Translations under genes and position numbers: made by a program
NCBI RefSeq assembly: GCF_014696315.1
Contig: NZ_JACJPX010000021.1
Coordinates: 44,154-108,153 of the forward strand
Length of the DNA stretch: 64,000 nt
Direction of reading: 5' to 3'
Origin: Calothrix membranacea FACHB-236
GTDB taxonomy: Bacteria > Cyanobacteriota > Cyanobacteriia > Cyanobacteriales > Nostocaceae
Part shown: positions 1 to 8,830 of the stretch, one piece after another
Numbering within the stretch: position 1 is the first letter of the stretch
Layout: each line of letters opens with the position of its first letter
Notes under the pieces: model-generated
Told to the model about the DNA's origin: nothing
The model's database searches: none
What the model saw: the letters and a program-made list of their open reading frames with translations, nothing else

Positions 1-43
1 TTGAAGCAGTTGAAGGCGAATTGAGCAGGGGGGCAGCAGGGGG

Positions 44-155
44 AGATGAGGTAGATGAGGGGGATGAGGGGGATGAGGGAGAAATTACTATTACCCATTA
101 CCCATTACCCTTTCCCCATGCCCAATGCCCCATGCCCCATGCCCCATGCCCTATT
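44..155. repeat. Composite short tandem repeat array upstream of the export cassette
   Basis: GATGAGGGG 9-mers, then TACCCAT and CCCATGC 7-mers, joined by a GAGAAATTACTAT core. An inverted copy with the same block order lies at 1622-1770, so the adaptor gene sits between two mirrored arrays. The array can be read through in frame with the gene that follows, but that is not expected to be coding. Confidence 0.85.
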
Positions 156-176
156 TATATATTTATTGGAGTCACT

Positions 177-1619
177 ATGGTTACGGCTCAAAAAAACAAT
201 ATATTTCGTAAAGAAGCACTGGATCGTTTATCTTCCCCGGAACGACTGGATCAATTGATGCAGGTGGTGCAGCCAAAGAAGTGGATTCCTTTGGCGGCGT
301 TGGGTTCTTTGGTGGCGGTGGGAGTGGCTTGGAGTGTTGTTGGTCGGATTCCTATTACTGTGAATGGACAAGGGGTAGTGGTTTTCCCTAGTAAGGTTGT
401 GCCTTTTCAGTCTCCGAGTTCTGGGCAGATTTTGAATTTGTTTGTGCGTCCAGGCGATCGCGTCAAGAAAGGACAGGTGATTGCAACTATCGACCAAACA
501 GAATTGCAAGAAAAGCTGGATATGGCACGGGCCAAGCTGTTGCAGCTGCAAGAACAAGACCGCAATGCAAATTCGCTGCAAGCGCAACGCACGGTTTTAG
601 ACAAGGGTGCGACCGGGCAACAGCGTCAAGCACTGTTACAAAGTTTAGAAACTACTAAATCCGTAACGCCAATTCTCCGGGACAAGGGTTTAGAGTCGAT
701 TCGCCAAGAGAGGCGGACTTTAGAGCAACAGTTGGAAACAACGCGCAAGCTTGTCCCAACTTTTCAAGAACGGTTTGAATTGCGGCAACAATTACGCCGT
801 GAAGGTGCTGTATCTAGTGATACAGTGTTGCAAGCGGAACAGGAATTTCTCAATAGCAAAAGCCGGATTGATGAAATTCAATCGCAACTGAAACAACTGG
901 ATGTGAAAGAAGCCGATGCCCAAAGGCAATATTTAGCTAACTTAAACGCCACCAAAGAACTGCAAGCCCAGTTAGCAACATTAGATACTAAATTAGCTTC
1001 CCAAGCCGAACAAGATTTAGCGATCGCCACCAATCGGAAAAAAGAAATTCAAGAAACTGAAAGAGCGATCGCGCAATTAAAATCGCAATTAAAAGATAGA
1101 AACAAAGTTATTAGCAGCTTCAACGGTCAAATCTTAGAACTGACAGTTGTTCCCGGACAAAGCTTAGAAGAAGGCGCACGTATCGGCACAATCCAAGCTC
1201 AAGATTCCACTGATAAGTTAGTGGGAGTCGCATTCTTCCCAGTTAGTGAAGGTAAAAAGATTCAAAAAGGTATGGAGTTGCAAATTACTCCCTCTACTGT
1301 GAAGCGCGAACGCTTTGGGGGAATCGTCGCCAAGGTAACCAGTGTTTCGTCTTTTCCCGTCACCAAAGAAAGTGCATCCAGCGTTGTCGGTGGTGCAGAA
1401 ATTTTGCAAGGCTTAACCTCCCAAGGGCCGCAAATTCAAGTCTTTGCCGAACTTGAGCCAGATTCCGCAACTAACAGCGGTTTTCGCTGGTCATCCTCAA
1501 AGGGGCCAGAAGCCAAAGTCACCTCAGGAACCACCACCTCAGTCCGCGTCAAAGTTGACGAACAATCACCCATTTCCTTTGTCTTCCCCATACTCCGTTC
1601 TTGGAGTGGAATGTATTGA
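177..1619 (+). CDS. NHLP-type bacteriocin export system membrane fusion protein (HlyD family)
   Basis: Periplasmic adaptor that would couple the inner-membrane peptide exporters to the cell exterior. The 480-residue protein has a short cytoplasmic N-terminus, one membrane segment near residues 37-57, a first biotinyl/lipoyl-like half (around SPSSGQILNLFVRPGDRVKKG), a long Gln/Glu-rich coiled coil, then the second lipoyl half (GQILELTVVPGQSLEEG) and a beta-barrel tail. The open frame extends upstream through a tandem repeat; I chose the ATG at 177 because GGAG lies 5-6 bases before it and the protein then starts MVTAQK. It is followed by two ABC genes, the arrangement known for NHLP/NHLM export cassettes. 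Family assignment is firm; the substrate is unknown. Confidence 0.88.
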   Translation: MVTAQKNNIFRKEALDRLSSPERLDQLMQVVQPKKWIPLAALGSLVAVGVAWSVVGRIPITVNGQGVVVFPSKVVPFQSPSSGQILNLFVRPGDRVKKGQVIATIDQTELQEKLDMARAKLLQLQEQDRNANSLQAQRTVLDKGATGQQRQALLQSLETTKSVTPILRDKGLESIRQERRTLEQQLETTRKLVPTFQERFELRQQLRREGAVSSDTVLQAEQEFLNSKSRIDEIQSQLKQLDVKEADAQRQYLANLNATKELQAQLATLDTKLASQAEQDLAIATNRKKEIQETERAIAQLKSQLKDRNKVISSFNGQILELTVVPGQSLEEGARIGTIQAQDSTDKLVGVAFFPVSEGKKIQKGMELQITPSTVKRERFGGIVAKVTSVSSFPVTKESASSVVGGAEILQGLTSQGPQIQVFAELEPDSATNSGFRWSSSKGPEAKVTSGTTTSVRVKVDEQSPISFVFPILRSWSGMY

Positions 1620-1621
1620 TT

Positions 1622-1775
1622 GGGCATGGGGCATGGGGCATTGGGCATTGGGTAATGAGTAATGAGTAATGAGTAATGAGTAATTGGTCATAGTAATTTC
1701 TCCCTCATCCCCCTCATCCCCCTCATCCCCCTCATCTCCCCCTGCACCCTGCCCCCTGCCCCCTGCCTTTCCTCC
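1622..1775. repeat. Composite short tandem repeat array, inverted copy of 44-155
   Basis: Blocks in order: GGGGCAT/GGGCATT, GAGTAAT, a core ATAGTAATTTCTCCCTC, CTCATCCCC 9-mers, CCCCTGC. The same block order recurs near 16250-16380, 35290-35430 and 61930-62050. The array lies between the adaptor and the exporter gene and leaves no obvious ribosome site for the latter. Confidence 0.8.
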
Positions 1776-1802
1776 CCGACAAATCCTTACTGAACACAAA
1801 TC

Positions 1803-4052
1803 ATGTGGCGAACTCTTCAATCCCAGCTTGGGCGTAGATTAAAAAAAATTCGGCGGCTGATTAGCCCTCCCGATCGCCGCCGTCGCACTCCTACTCTGTT
1901 ACAAATGGAAGCGGTGGAATGTGGTGCCGCTGCATTAGGAATTATTCTTGGTTATTACAATCGTATTGTTCCTTTGGCAGAACTCCGTCTAGCTTGCGGT
2001 GTGTCGCGGGATGGGAGTAAAGCGTCAAATATTCTCAGTGCAGCCCGGATCTATGGGATGCAAGCGAAAGGCTTTAAGGTCGATTTGGATGGATTACGTA
2101 AACTAGAATGTCCTTACATTGTCTTTTGGAATTTCAACCATTTTCTAGTTGTTGAGGGATTTAGCAAAGATAAGATTTATCTAAACGATCCTGCTACTGG
2201 CCCCCGTAGAGTTTCTCCCCAAGAATTTGATCAGTCTTTTACTGGCGTAGTTCTAGTTCTGGAACCAAGTGCAGAATTCCGCCCAGGTGGACGCAAGCCC
2301 AGCCTCACGGTAGCCTTATGGGACAGGTTGCAGAGTTCGTTGGGTGCTTTGGTTTACTGTGTGATCGCTGGATTATTATTAGTAATTCCAGGTTTAGCTA
2401 TTCCCGCTTTTTCGCAAACCTTTGTTGATCATGTCTTAATTGAAGGCAGAAATGATTGGTTGCGTCCCTTAATTCTCGGCATTATTTTAACCGCTATCTT
2501 AAATGGTTTTTTAACTTTACTTCAGTTACAATTTTTACGCCGTTTAAAAATTAAGCTGGCGGTGGGGATGTCCAGTCGCTTTTTGTGGCATATTCTCCGT
2601 CTTCCAGTGAGTTTTTACGATCAGCGGTTTGCGGGGGAAATTAGTAACCGCGTTCACCTCAACGATAGTTTGGCGAACCTGCTTTCTGGCCGATTAGCTA
2701 CCACAGTAATTTCCATTTTCACTGTCGTCTTTTATGGCGCAGTGATGCTGCAATATGATGTTGTTCTTACTTTAATTGGTATTGCCTTTGTAATCGTCAA
2801 TATTACCGTTTGGCGTTGGGTTTCTCGGCAACGCGTCGATGCCAATATGCGATTAATGCAAGAACAAGGCAAAGTTAGCGGCGTAGCAATTTCCGGCTTG
2901 CAAAGTATGGAAACCTTGAAGGCATCAGGGCTAGAGTCAGAATTCTTTTCCCGGTGGGCTGGTTATTATGCCAAATCTATCAACGCCCGTCAGGAAATGG
3001 ATACTACTAATCAAACTGTCGGTGTTTTACCATCATTTCTCACCTCCATTACCTCAATGCTGTTGCTGGTGGTGGGAGGCTTGCGGGTAATGGATGGCGT
3101 ACTCAGTATCGGAATGTTGATTGCCTTTCAAGCCTTAATGCAAAGATTCCTCGAACCTGTGAATAGTTTGGTGAGTCTGGCTGGTGAACTTCAAGAAATG
3201 GAAGGTAACCTCAGCCGCCTCGATGATGTTTTACATAATGCGATCGATCCGGCGGTGAGTGAAGAAACACCTCTAGCCACAGCTTATGATGTACCGAAGG
3301 CAAATGTGCGGTTGCAAGGTTATGTGGAACTCCGTAACATTACATTTGGTTATAATCGCTCTGCTGCTCCCTTAATTGAAAATCTTAATCTTTCACTCAA
3401 ACCAGGGCAACGTGTGGCGTTAGTTGGCGGTAGTGGTTCTGGTAAATCAACCGTCGCCAAGCTGGTATGTGGATTATATGAACCTTGGGCTGGGGAGATT
3501 TTATTTGATGGGAAATCGAGAAAAGACATTCCCCGTTCAATTATTAATCATTCACTGGCGCTGGTGGAACAAGATATCTCGATGTTTGCTGGTAGTGTGC
3601 GCGATAATCTCACCCTTTGGGATTCGACGGTACCTTTTAGTAATTTAGTTCGTGCTTGTAAGGATGCAGAGATTCAGGATGTAGTGCTTTCCATGCCTGG
3701 TGGTTACAATGCTGACTTGGCAGAAGGGGCAACTAACTTAAGTGGTGGACAGCGTCAGAGGTTAGAAATTGCCCGCGCTTTGGTGAATAATCCGGCAATT
3801 TTGGTGATGGATGAAGCTACAAGTGCGCTGGATTCTGAGGCGGAGAAGTTAATCGATCGCAAGTTGCGGGAACGGGGATGTACTTGTATTATTGTTGCCC
3901 ACCGCTTAAGTACAATTCGCGATTGCGATGAGATTATTGTGTTTGATCGGGGGAAGGTGGTGCAACGGGGTACTCATGAACAATTGCAGCAGGTGGAAGG
4001 GAAGTATTTGGAGTTGATTCGCAGCGAAGGCGAAGCGGTTGAGGAGACGTAA
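1803..4052 (+). CDS. NHLP-type peptidase-containing ABC exporter (C39 peptidase, TMD, NBD)
   Basis: Cleaves the leader from a ribosomal peptide precursor and exports the core peptide. The 749 residues hold an N-terminal C39 papain-like peptidase with Gln34, catalytic Cys40 (VECGAA), His113 (FNHFLVVEG) and Asp129 (LNDPATG). Six predicted transmembrane helices follow from about 175 to 460, then an ABC ATPase with Walker A GGSGSGKST, signature LSGGQRQR and Walker B ILVMDEATSALD. All catalytic residues are present, so it should be active. Length and order match the NHLM peptidase/ATP-binding family. It is the middle gene of the cassette. Start ATG at 1803 has no clear Shine-Dalgarno. Confidence 0.92.
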   Translation: MWRTLQSQLGRRLKKIRRLISPPDRRRRTPTLLQMEAVECGAAALGIILGYYNRIVPLAELRLACGVSRDGSKASNILSAARIYGMQAKGFKVDLDGLRKLECPYIVFWNFNHFLVVEGFSKDKIYLNDPATGPRRVSPQEFDQSFTGVVLVLEPSAEFRPGGRKPSLTVALWDRLQSSLGALVYCVIAGLLLVIPGLAIPAFSQTFVDHVLIEGRNDWLRPLILGIILTAILNGFLTLLQLQFLRRLKIKLAVGMSSRFLWHILRLPVSFYDQRFAGEISNRVHLNDSLANLLSGRLATTVISIFTVVFYGAVMLQYDVVLTLIGIAFVIVNITVWRWVSRQRVDANMRLMQEQGKVSGVAISGLQSMETLKASGLESEFFSRWAGYYAKSINARQEMDTTNQTVGVLPSFLTSITSMLLLVVGGLRVMDGVLSIGMLIAFQALMQRFLEPVNSLVSLAGELQEMEGNLSRLDDVLHNAIDPAVSEETPLATAYDVPKANVRLQGYVELRNITFGYNRSAAPLIENLNLSLKPGQRVALVGGSGSGKSTVAKLVCGLYEPWAGEILFDGKSRKDIPRSIINHSLALVEQDISMFAGSVRDNLTLWDSTVPFSNLVRACKDAEIQDVVLSMPGGYNADLAEGATNLSGGQRQRLEIARALVNNPAILVMDEATSALDSEAEKLIDRKLRERGCTCIIVAHRLSTIRDCDEIIVFDRGKVVQRGTHEQLQQVEGKYLELIRSEGEAVEET

Positions 4053-4091
4053 GTTTTTATAGATGGTTTTGGGGATGAATTTCTTTTTGTC

Positions 4092-4176
4092 TCACGCAGA
4101 GACACAGAGACACAGAGAGAAAGATTAAGTTTAGATTCTCTTGCGTTCTTCTCTGCGACTCTGCGACTCTGCGTGA
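4092..4176. repeat. Inverted repeat of the TCACGCAGAG type
   Basis: TCACGCAGAG with ACACAGAG repeats on the left pairs with CTCTGCGACT repeats ending CTCTGCGTGA on the right. A half copy occurs at 39901-39925 (TCTCACGCAGAGGCGCAGAG). This is a dispersed palindromic repeat lying between the two ABC genes, and could form a large hairpin in the transcript. Confidence 0.7.
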
Positions 4177-4208
4177 AATTTTCATAGTTGTAGGAAGCAG
4201 GAATAATT

Positions 4209-7130
4209 ATGTTGGATCAAGTTCGCATTGTTAGCTTGCAGGGAGAATATTATCAAATCAAGGGTAATGAGCCGATTATTCTGGATGATCCAGAGACTAT
4301 TTGGGTTGTAAAATCTGGTTCATTGGCGGTGTTTGCGATTCCGTTGAAGGAAGGGGTGGCGGAAGGTACTCGCCGTTATTTGTTTACTACTCGCACCAGA
4401 CAGGCAATGTTTGGTATTCCTAGCGATTCGCAACCCTTACCTTACCAGTTGGTGGCGGTATCGATTGAGGAAACTGAACTGTTGAAGGTTTCGGTGAAGG
4501 ATTTTCGGGAATTTCTTGCTGATGGTAATGGCGAAGCTATAACTTTAATTGAGGGTTGGATTGAGCAACTAGGATTGGCGTTATCTGTAATTACTCCCCC
4601 TGGATTACCTTTTCAAGAGGAAGGGGTACGATATTTTTCCCTGAGTAATGGGCAAATTTTTCAACCACAGCGAGAGTTGGTATCTTGGGTACAAATCCAA
4701 AGTGGTTATGCAACTTGGATGGGTTTTGAGGAACTGTTGATTACAGCCCGATCGCAATTTTTGCCGTTGAGTGCAGATATGTGGTTCCAAGCTGAGGATA
4801 TGGTTGAACTTGAATCTCTCAGTACCTCTGATATTCACGATCCTGAGACTCTGCTGGCGGGGATGGCGCAACTGCACATATATGTTTTGGGAAGCCTGTA
4901 TCTTTTAGAACAGGAGGAAACTGAGGCCGAAACACAACGCTTTCAAGAACGCCAACACCTCAATTCTCAGGTGATGGAGGAAACCCTGAGTGAGTTAGCT
5001 TTTTTACTTAAGCCTGCTGATGGTGGTAGTTTTGAGGTAGGAATTGTTAACGATCCCCAGCAAGCTTTGTTGATTGCGGCGGGTGCGGTGGCGCGAACTT
5101 TGGGTGTAACAATTCGTCCGCCGGCGAAGTCGGAAGATATGAAACGGATTCAAGATCCTCTACAAGCGATCGCCCGGGCTTCTCGTTTGCGGATGCGAAC
5201 GATTTCTTTACAAGGTAAGTGGTGGAAGAAAGATAGCGGTGCGATGCTAGCTTACACCATAGAAGATAATCACCCAGTAGCGTTGTTACCTGTATCGGAT
5301 ACCCGCTATGAAATGTTCGATCCCATCAGGCGATCGCGCACACTAATTAATAGTAGAACTGCGGCTAGACTGGCGTTGACTGGTTACACTTTTTACCGCC
5401 CTTTACCAGATAAAGTCCTCAGTACCCTGGACTTGTTAAAGTTTGCGCTGGAAGGACATTACAAGGAATTGATGGTTGTCGTGATTGCGGGTGTGGCGAC
5501 GACTTTATTAGGGATGATTACGCCCCAAGCTACCGCTATCTTAATTGATAGTGCCATTCCCGATGCCGCTCGCGGTTTATTAGTTCAAATTGCTTTAGGA
5601 TTGTTGGCTACAGCCTTTGGTAGCACGCTGTTTCAACTAGCCCAAGGTTTCGCCATTATGCGAGTAGAAACCTTTGCTGATGCTACTACCCAAGCGGCAG
5701 TTTGGGATCGGCTGTTGAATTTGAAAGCTTCGTTTTTCCGTAAGTTCTCAATTGGGGATTTAAATTCACGGGTAAGTGCGGTGAGTCAAATCCGCCAAAG
5801 GCTGAGTAGTACGGTTTTAAGAAGTATATTTACCAGCTTATTTGCATTATTAAATTTAGGATTGCTGTTTTATTACAACGGTTCCCTAGCGTTAATTGCT
5901 TTAGTGGTAGCGTTGGTGAATATTGGTGTGACTTTATTTTCCGGTATTTCCACCCTGCGGAAAGTTCGCCCCTTACTAGAATTACAAGGGCAACTTTTAG
6001 GGGTGATGGTGCAGTTAATTAACGGTGTTACTAAACTGCGAGTTGCTGGTGCTGAAGCCCGCGCCTTTGCTTTTTGGGGTAAACAATATAGTCAGCAAAT
6101 TAAATGGATGCTGAGTACTCAAAATATTGAGGATATTGTGGCGGTAATTAATAAAATTCTGCCAGCCTTAACCACAGCTTGTCTGTTTTGGTTTGCTACT
6201 AGTTTAATTCAGGAATCCCAATCAGGTGGTTTATCTACGGGTGTATTCTTAGCCTTTAATGCGGCATTTGGAACATTTATTGGTGGTGCTACCAGCCTCA
6301 GCAGTACAGTTGTAGATGTCCTGCAAATCGTGCCATTGTGGGAACGCGCACAGCCGATTTTGGCAGCTAAACCGGAAGTAGACACAGAAAAAGCTGATCC
6401 TGGGCGACTTTCTGGGCGGGTAGTAGTGGATCATGTGATTTTCCGCTATCGCGATGACGGGCCTTTAACCTTAGATGATGTGAGTATCCACGCCGAACCG
6501 GGAGAATTTATCGCCTTTGTGGGTGCTTCTGGAAGTGGAAAATCCACACTGTTCCGCTTATTACTGGGGTTTGATGCACCGGAATCAGGGACAATTTACT
6601 TTGATGGGCAAGATTTAGCGGGGTTAGATGTCCATGCAGTCCGCCGACAATTAGGCGTAGTGATGCAAAATAGCCGCTTAACATCTGCCTCTCTCTTTGA
6701 AAATATTGCCAGTGGTGCGACAATCACAATGGATGAAGCCTGGGAAGCAGCACGGATGGCTGGCTTTGCTGAAGATATTGAATCCATGCCTATGGGAATG
6801 CACACCGTCATTAGTGAAGGTGGTAGCAACCTTTCGGGTGGACAACGCCAGCGTTTATTAATTGCGCGATCGCTCGTTTTAAAACCGAAAATCCTGTTAT
6901 TTGACGAAGCCACCAGCGCTTTAGATAACCGCACCCAAGCAATTGTTAGCCAAAGCTTAGAACGGTTAAAAGTGACCAGAATTGCGATCGCTCACCGTCT
7001 CAGCACCATTCGCAACGCTGATCGTATCTATGTATTCCAAAATGGTCGTGTTGTTCAAGAAGGCAGTTTTCATCAACTCGCCAATCAACCAGGACTCTTT
7101 GCTCAACTCATGGCGAGACAGAAGCTTTAG
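4209..7130 (+). CDS. NHLP-type second ABC transporter protein (NHLM ABC2 class)
   Basis: Inner-membrane ABC protein that partners the peptidase-containing exporter. The 973 residues start with a long cytoplasmic region with no peptidase residues (about 1-400; the first 150 look like a cyclic-nucleotide-binding-type beta barrel). A six-helix membrane domain spans about 415-700, and the ATPase has Walker A GASGSGKST, signature LSGGQRQR and Walker B ILLFDEATSALD. Length and the large N-terminal region fit the NHLM_micro_ABC2 family rather than an ordinary exporter. ATG at 4209 is preceded by AGGAAGCAGGA. It is 156 bases after the previous gene, separated by a large inverted repeat. Confidence 0.88.
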   Translation: MLDQVRIVSLQGEYYQIKGNEPIILDDPETIWVVKSGSLAVFAIPLKEGVAEGTRRYLFTTRTRQAMFGIPSDSQPLPYQLVAVSIEETELLKVSVKDFREFLADGNGEAITLIEGWIEQLGLALSVITPPGLPFQEEGVRYFSLSNGQIFQPQRELVSWVQIQSGYATWMGFEELLITARSQFLPLSADMWFQAEDMVELESLSTSDIHDPETLLAGMAQLHIYVLGSLYLLEQEETEAETQRFQERQHLNSQVMEETLSELAFLLKPADGGSFEVGIVNDPQQALLIAAGAVARTLGVTIRPPAKSEDMKRIQDPLQAIARASRLRMRTISLQGKWWKKDSGAMLAYTIEDNHPVALLPVSDTRYEMFDPIRRSRTLINSRTAARLALTGYTFYRPLPDKVLSTLDLLKFALEGHYKELMVVVIAGVATTLLGMITPQATAILIDSAIPDAARGLLVQIALGLLATAFGSTLFQLAQGFAIMRVETFADATTQAAVWDRLLNLKASFFRKFSIGDLNSRVSAVSQIRQRLSSTVLRSIFTSLFALLNLGLLFYYNGSLALIALVVALVNIGVTLFSGISTLRKVRPLLELQGQLLGVMVQLINGVTKLRVAGAEARAFAFWGKQYSQQIKWMLSTQNIEDIVAVINKILPALTTACLFWFATSLIQESQSGGLSTGVFLAFNAAFGTFIGGATSLSSTVVDVLQIVPLWERAQPILAAKPEVDTEKADPGRLSGRVVVDHVIFRYRDDGPLTLDDVSIHAEPGEFIAFVGASGSGKSTLFRLLLGFDAPESGTIYFDGQDLAGLDVHAVRRQLGVVMQNSRLTSASLFENIASGATITMDEAWEAARMAGFAEDIESMPMGMHTVISEGGSNLSGGQRQRLLIARSLVLKPKILLFDEATSALDNRTQAIVSQSLERLKVTRIAIAHRLSTIRNADRIYVFQNGRVVQEGSFHQLANQPGLFAQLMARQKL
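7110..7130 (+). repeat. 21-base direct repeat, copy 1 (last codons of the ABC2 gene)
   Basis: The last 21 bases of the ABC2 gene, coding MARQKL-stop, recur exactly at 7701-7721, 591 bases downstream in non-coding DNA. Confidence 0.9.
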
Positions 7131-7234
7131 TGGAGTGCGATCGCCTAAATGCTACCTGTAAACATGATTAAAAAATAGTGTGCGTTGTTGCCAAGCGCAA
7201 CGCACCAGCGAAAATTTTTAATATATTGATGTTG

Positions 7235-7346
7235 CAATACTTGTCGGTTAAGGGGAAAAGGGGCAAGAAAAAACCTTTTCCCCTTCCCCTTTCACCTTTT
7301 CCCCAAACTAAACTCCGCGTTGAAAATCCTTAACCGAGCAGTATTG
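7235..7346. mobile_element. Miniature inverted-repeat element, TCGGTTAAGG family, copy A
   Basis: Begins CAATACTTGTCGGTTAAGG and ends with the complement of CAATACTGCTCGGTTAAGG: a 19-base terminal inverted repeat with two mismatches. The interior is purine/pyrimidine tracts (AAAAGGGG, CCCCTTTTCC) able to fold back. Related copies occur at 14677-14825, 42617-42741 and, partly, 49160-49228. It has no coding capacity. Confidence 0.75.
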
Positions 7347-7377
7347 ATTGATGTTGTGATTTCTGGAAGAAATTACG

Positions 7378-7650
7378 CAAATCAGAAAGCAATAGCAGCT
7401 TTGGAGAAAGCAATATCTTCTTTTGCTTGCTAAATATACCGAATTGAATAAGCGATAGCAACTTTGGAGAAAGCAATATCTACTTTTACTTGCTGAATAT
7501 ACCGAATTGAATAAGCAAAAGCAGCTTGTAAGAAAGCAATAGCAGCTTTTGCTGACTAAATATATCAAAATGAGAAAGCAAAAGTAGCTTTTGAGAAAGC
7601 AATATCTACTGTGGAGAAAGCAATATTTGCTTTTGCTGATTCAAAAAGGC
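7378..7650. repeat. Degenerate tandem array with 21-base period (GAGAAAGCAATATCTACTTTT type)
   Basis: Best units lie at about 7570-7640 and are exactly 21 bases apart, each starting GAGAAAGCAA. Earlier units are diverged and separated by a TAAATATACCGAATTGAATAAGC spacer repeated twice. The reverse strand reads as a Cys/Tyr/Phe-rich frame, an artefact of the repeat. Confidence 0.8.
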
Positions 7651-7700
7651 GATCGCTTATCTGAGTAGGATGCGTTATTAACGCATCCTACAAAGTACTT

Positions 7701-7721
7701 ATGGCGAGACAGAAGCTTTAG
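7701..7721 (+). repeat. 21-base direct repeat, copy 2 (ABC2 gene end)
   Basis: Exact duplicate of 7110-7130, here outside any gene. The bases before it also match partly (CTTATGGCG versus CTCATGGCG). Confidence 0.9.
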
Positions 7722-7957
7722 CTTTTGGCCTATGCTAATATCTAACTTCATTAAGAAGAATAGTATAAAAGTAAGGGCATGGCAGTGCCATGCCCCTACC
7801 TGCTTATTTAATAGGACTTCCGTACTGATGAGTATGAGTTCTATAAAGGCTTGTGCCAATTCTCACTTCATCGTTTATCCTTTCTTCGGTCAATTTTTTA
7901 ATCTACAAATACCTAAAAATTTGGAACAGGGAAAAGTCAGCCATTTTGACTCTGCTG

Positions 7958-8608
7958 TCAAATCTTGCAAGAAACCCAAATACCACGGCCATGTTTGGCA
8001 AATTCATCGATGGTTTGCCCTGAAAGCTCATGATTGGTCATATTTTGCAGCATCGCTAAAGGTAGAGTGAGAGAATTTGCACCCGCTTGCAGGGAGGCTA
8101 CTGCTTCTTCTGGAGATTTGATACTAGCCGCCATAATTTTTGTATCGCTACCTTTCACCACATTAGCCATTTGCTGTACTAAGGCTATGCCATCACCTAA
8201 AAGTTTAGTAGCTCGATTAACATAGGCGATCGCATATTTTGCACCCGCTTCTTTGGCTACGGCGGCTTGTGCTGCACTATAAATTCCTGTCACCGCACAG
8301 GGAATTTCCCCCTGTAATGCTGCAACAACCTGAAAACCAACTAATGCTGCAGGAATTTTTAATACAGTTTGCTGACCAATAATTTCAAAAGCCGCCCGCC
8401 CTTCTGCTAACATCTCATCAAAATCAGATGACATTAGCTGGTAAAACAATGGGCCTGTAGTTAACTGTGCCAATCGTTTGAGTGTAGTCTCTACTGGTAA
8501 ATCGCTTTTTGCCAAAAGAGTTGGGTTGGTCGTGATACCCTTTACCCAACCTAATTCCTTAGCAGCCTGGGCTTCAGCGATAATTGCCGAATCGAGATAA
8601 ATGCTCAC
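7958..8608 (-). CDS. Transaldolase / fructose-6-phosphate aldolase-like protein
   Basis: Class I aldolase of the small transaldolase family (TalC/FSA type, about 215-220 residues), acting on sugar phosphates in the cytoplasm. Visible signatures are the N-terminal IYLDSA strand, KGITTNPTLL, the Schiff-base lysine in VLKIPAAL, and the AGAKYAIAYVNR and KIMAASIKSPEEA strands of the TIM barrel. The frame opens with TTG at 8620, but GGAG lies six bases before GTG at 8608, giving the start MSIYLDSA, which matches the family start. Whether it has transaldolase or fructose-6-phosphate aldolase activity cannot be told from the sequence. It is transcribed away from the next gene. Confidence 0.85.
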   Translation of the reverse strand: MSIYLDSAIIAEAQAAKELGWVKGITTNPTLLAKSDLPVETTLKRLAQLTTGPLFYQLMSSDFDEMLAEGRAAFEIIGQQTVLKIPAALVGFQVVAALQGEIPCAVTGIYSAAQAAVAKEAGAKYAIAYVNRATKLLGDGIALVQQMANVVKGSDTKIMAASIKSPEEAVASLQAGANSLTLPLAMLQNMTNHELSGQTIDEFAKHGRGIWVSCKI

Positions 8609-8830
8609 GTAATGCTCCAAAGAAAGGTTGTGTCGCTGTCATTCTACAGCTGATAGGAAGGGGAATGGGGACTGGGAAAAGGCTGACACTCAGAACTCAG
8701 CACTCAGCACTCAGCACTCAGAACTGTTGCCAGTATACTTAGCTTCGCAAAAATCAAAAATTAGTTCTATCTCAATACCTTATATATATTTAATATATTT
8801 CGTGGGCAAAACCACAGGATGGGGTGAGCG

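Larger units (their letters stand above)
7131..7957. other. Gene-free stretch full of repeats
   Basis: No credible gene. It contains a GTGCGTTG/CAACGCAC hairpin near 7180-7205, a 112-base miniature element (7235-7346), a 21-base-period array (7378-7650), a GGATGCGTTATTAACGCATCC palindrome near 7669, a second copy of the ABC2 gene end (7701-7721), and a GGGCATGGCAGTGCCATGCCC palindrome near 7776. Open frames here are by-products of the repeats. Confidence 0.75.

Noticed and set aside
7308..7568. Cys-rich 86-codon frame on the minus strand next to the peptide exporter, as a possible precursor peptide
   Set aside because: It is the antisense of the 21-base array and part of the miniature element, has no GG leader or ribosome site, and its Cys pattern follows the repeat period.
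7732..8070. 112-codon plus-strand frame overlapping the transaldolase end
   Set aside because: Runs antisense into the transaldolase gene and through a GGGCATGGCAGTGCC palindrome; composition does not look coding.
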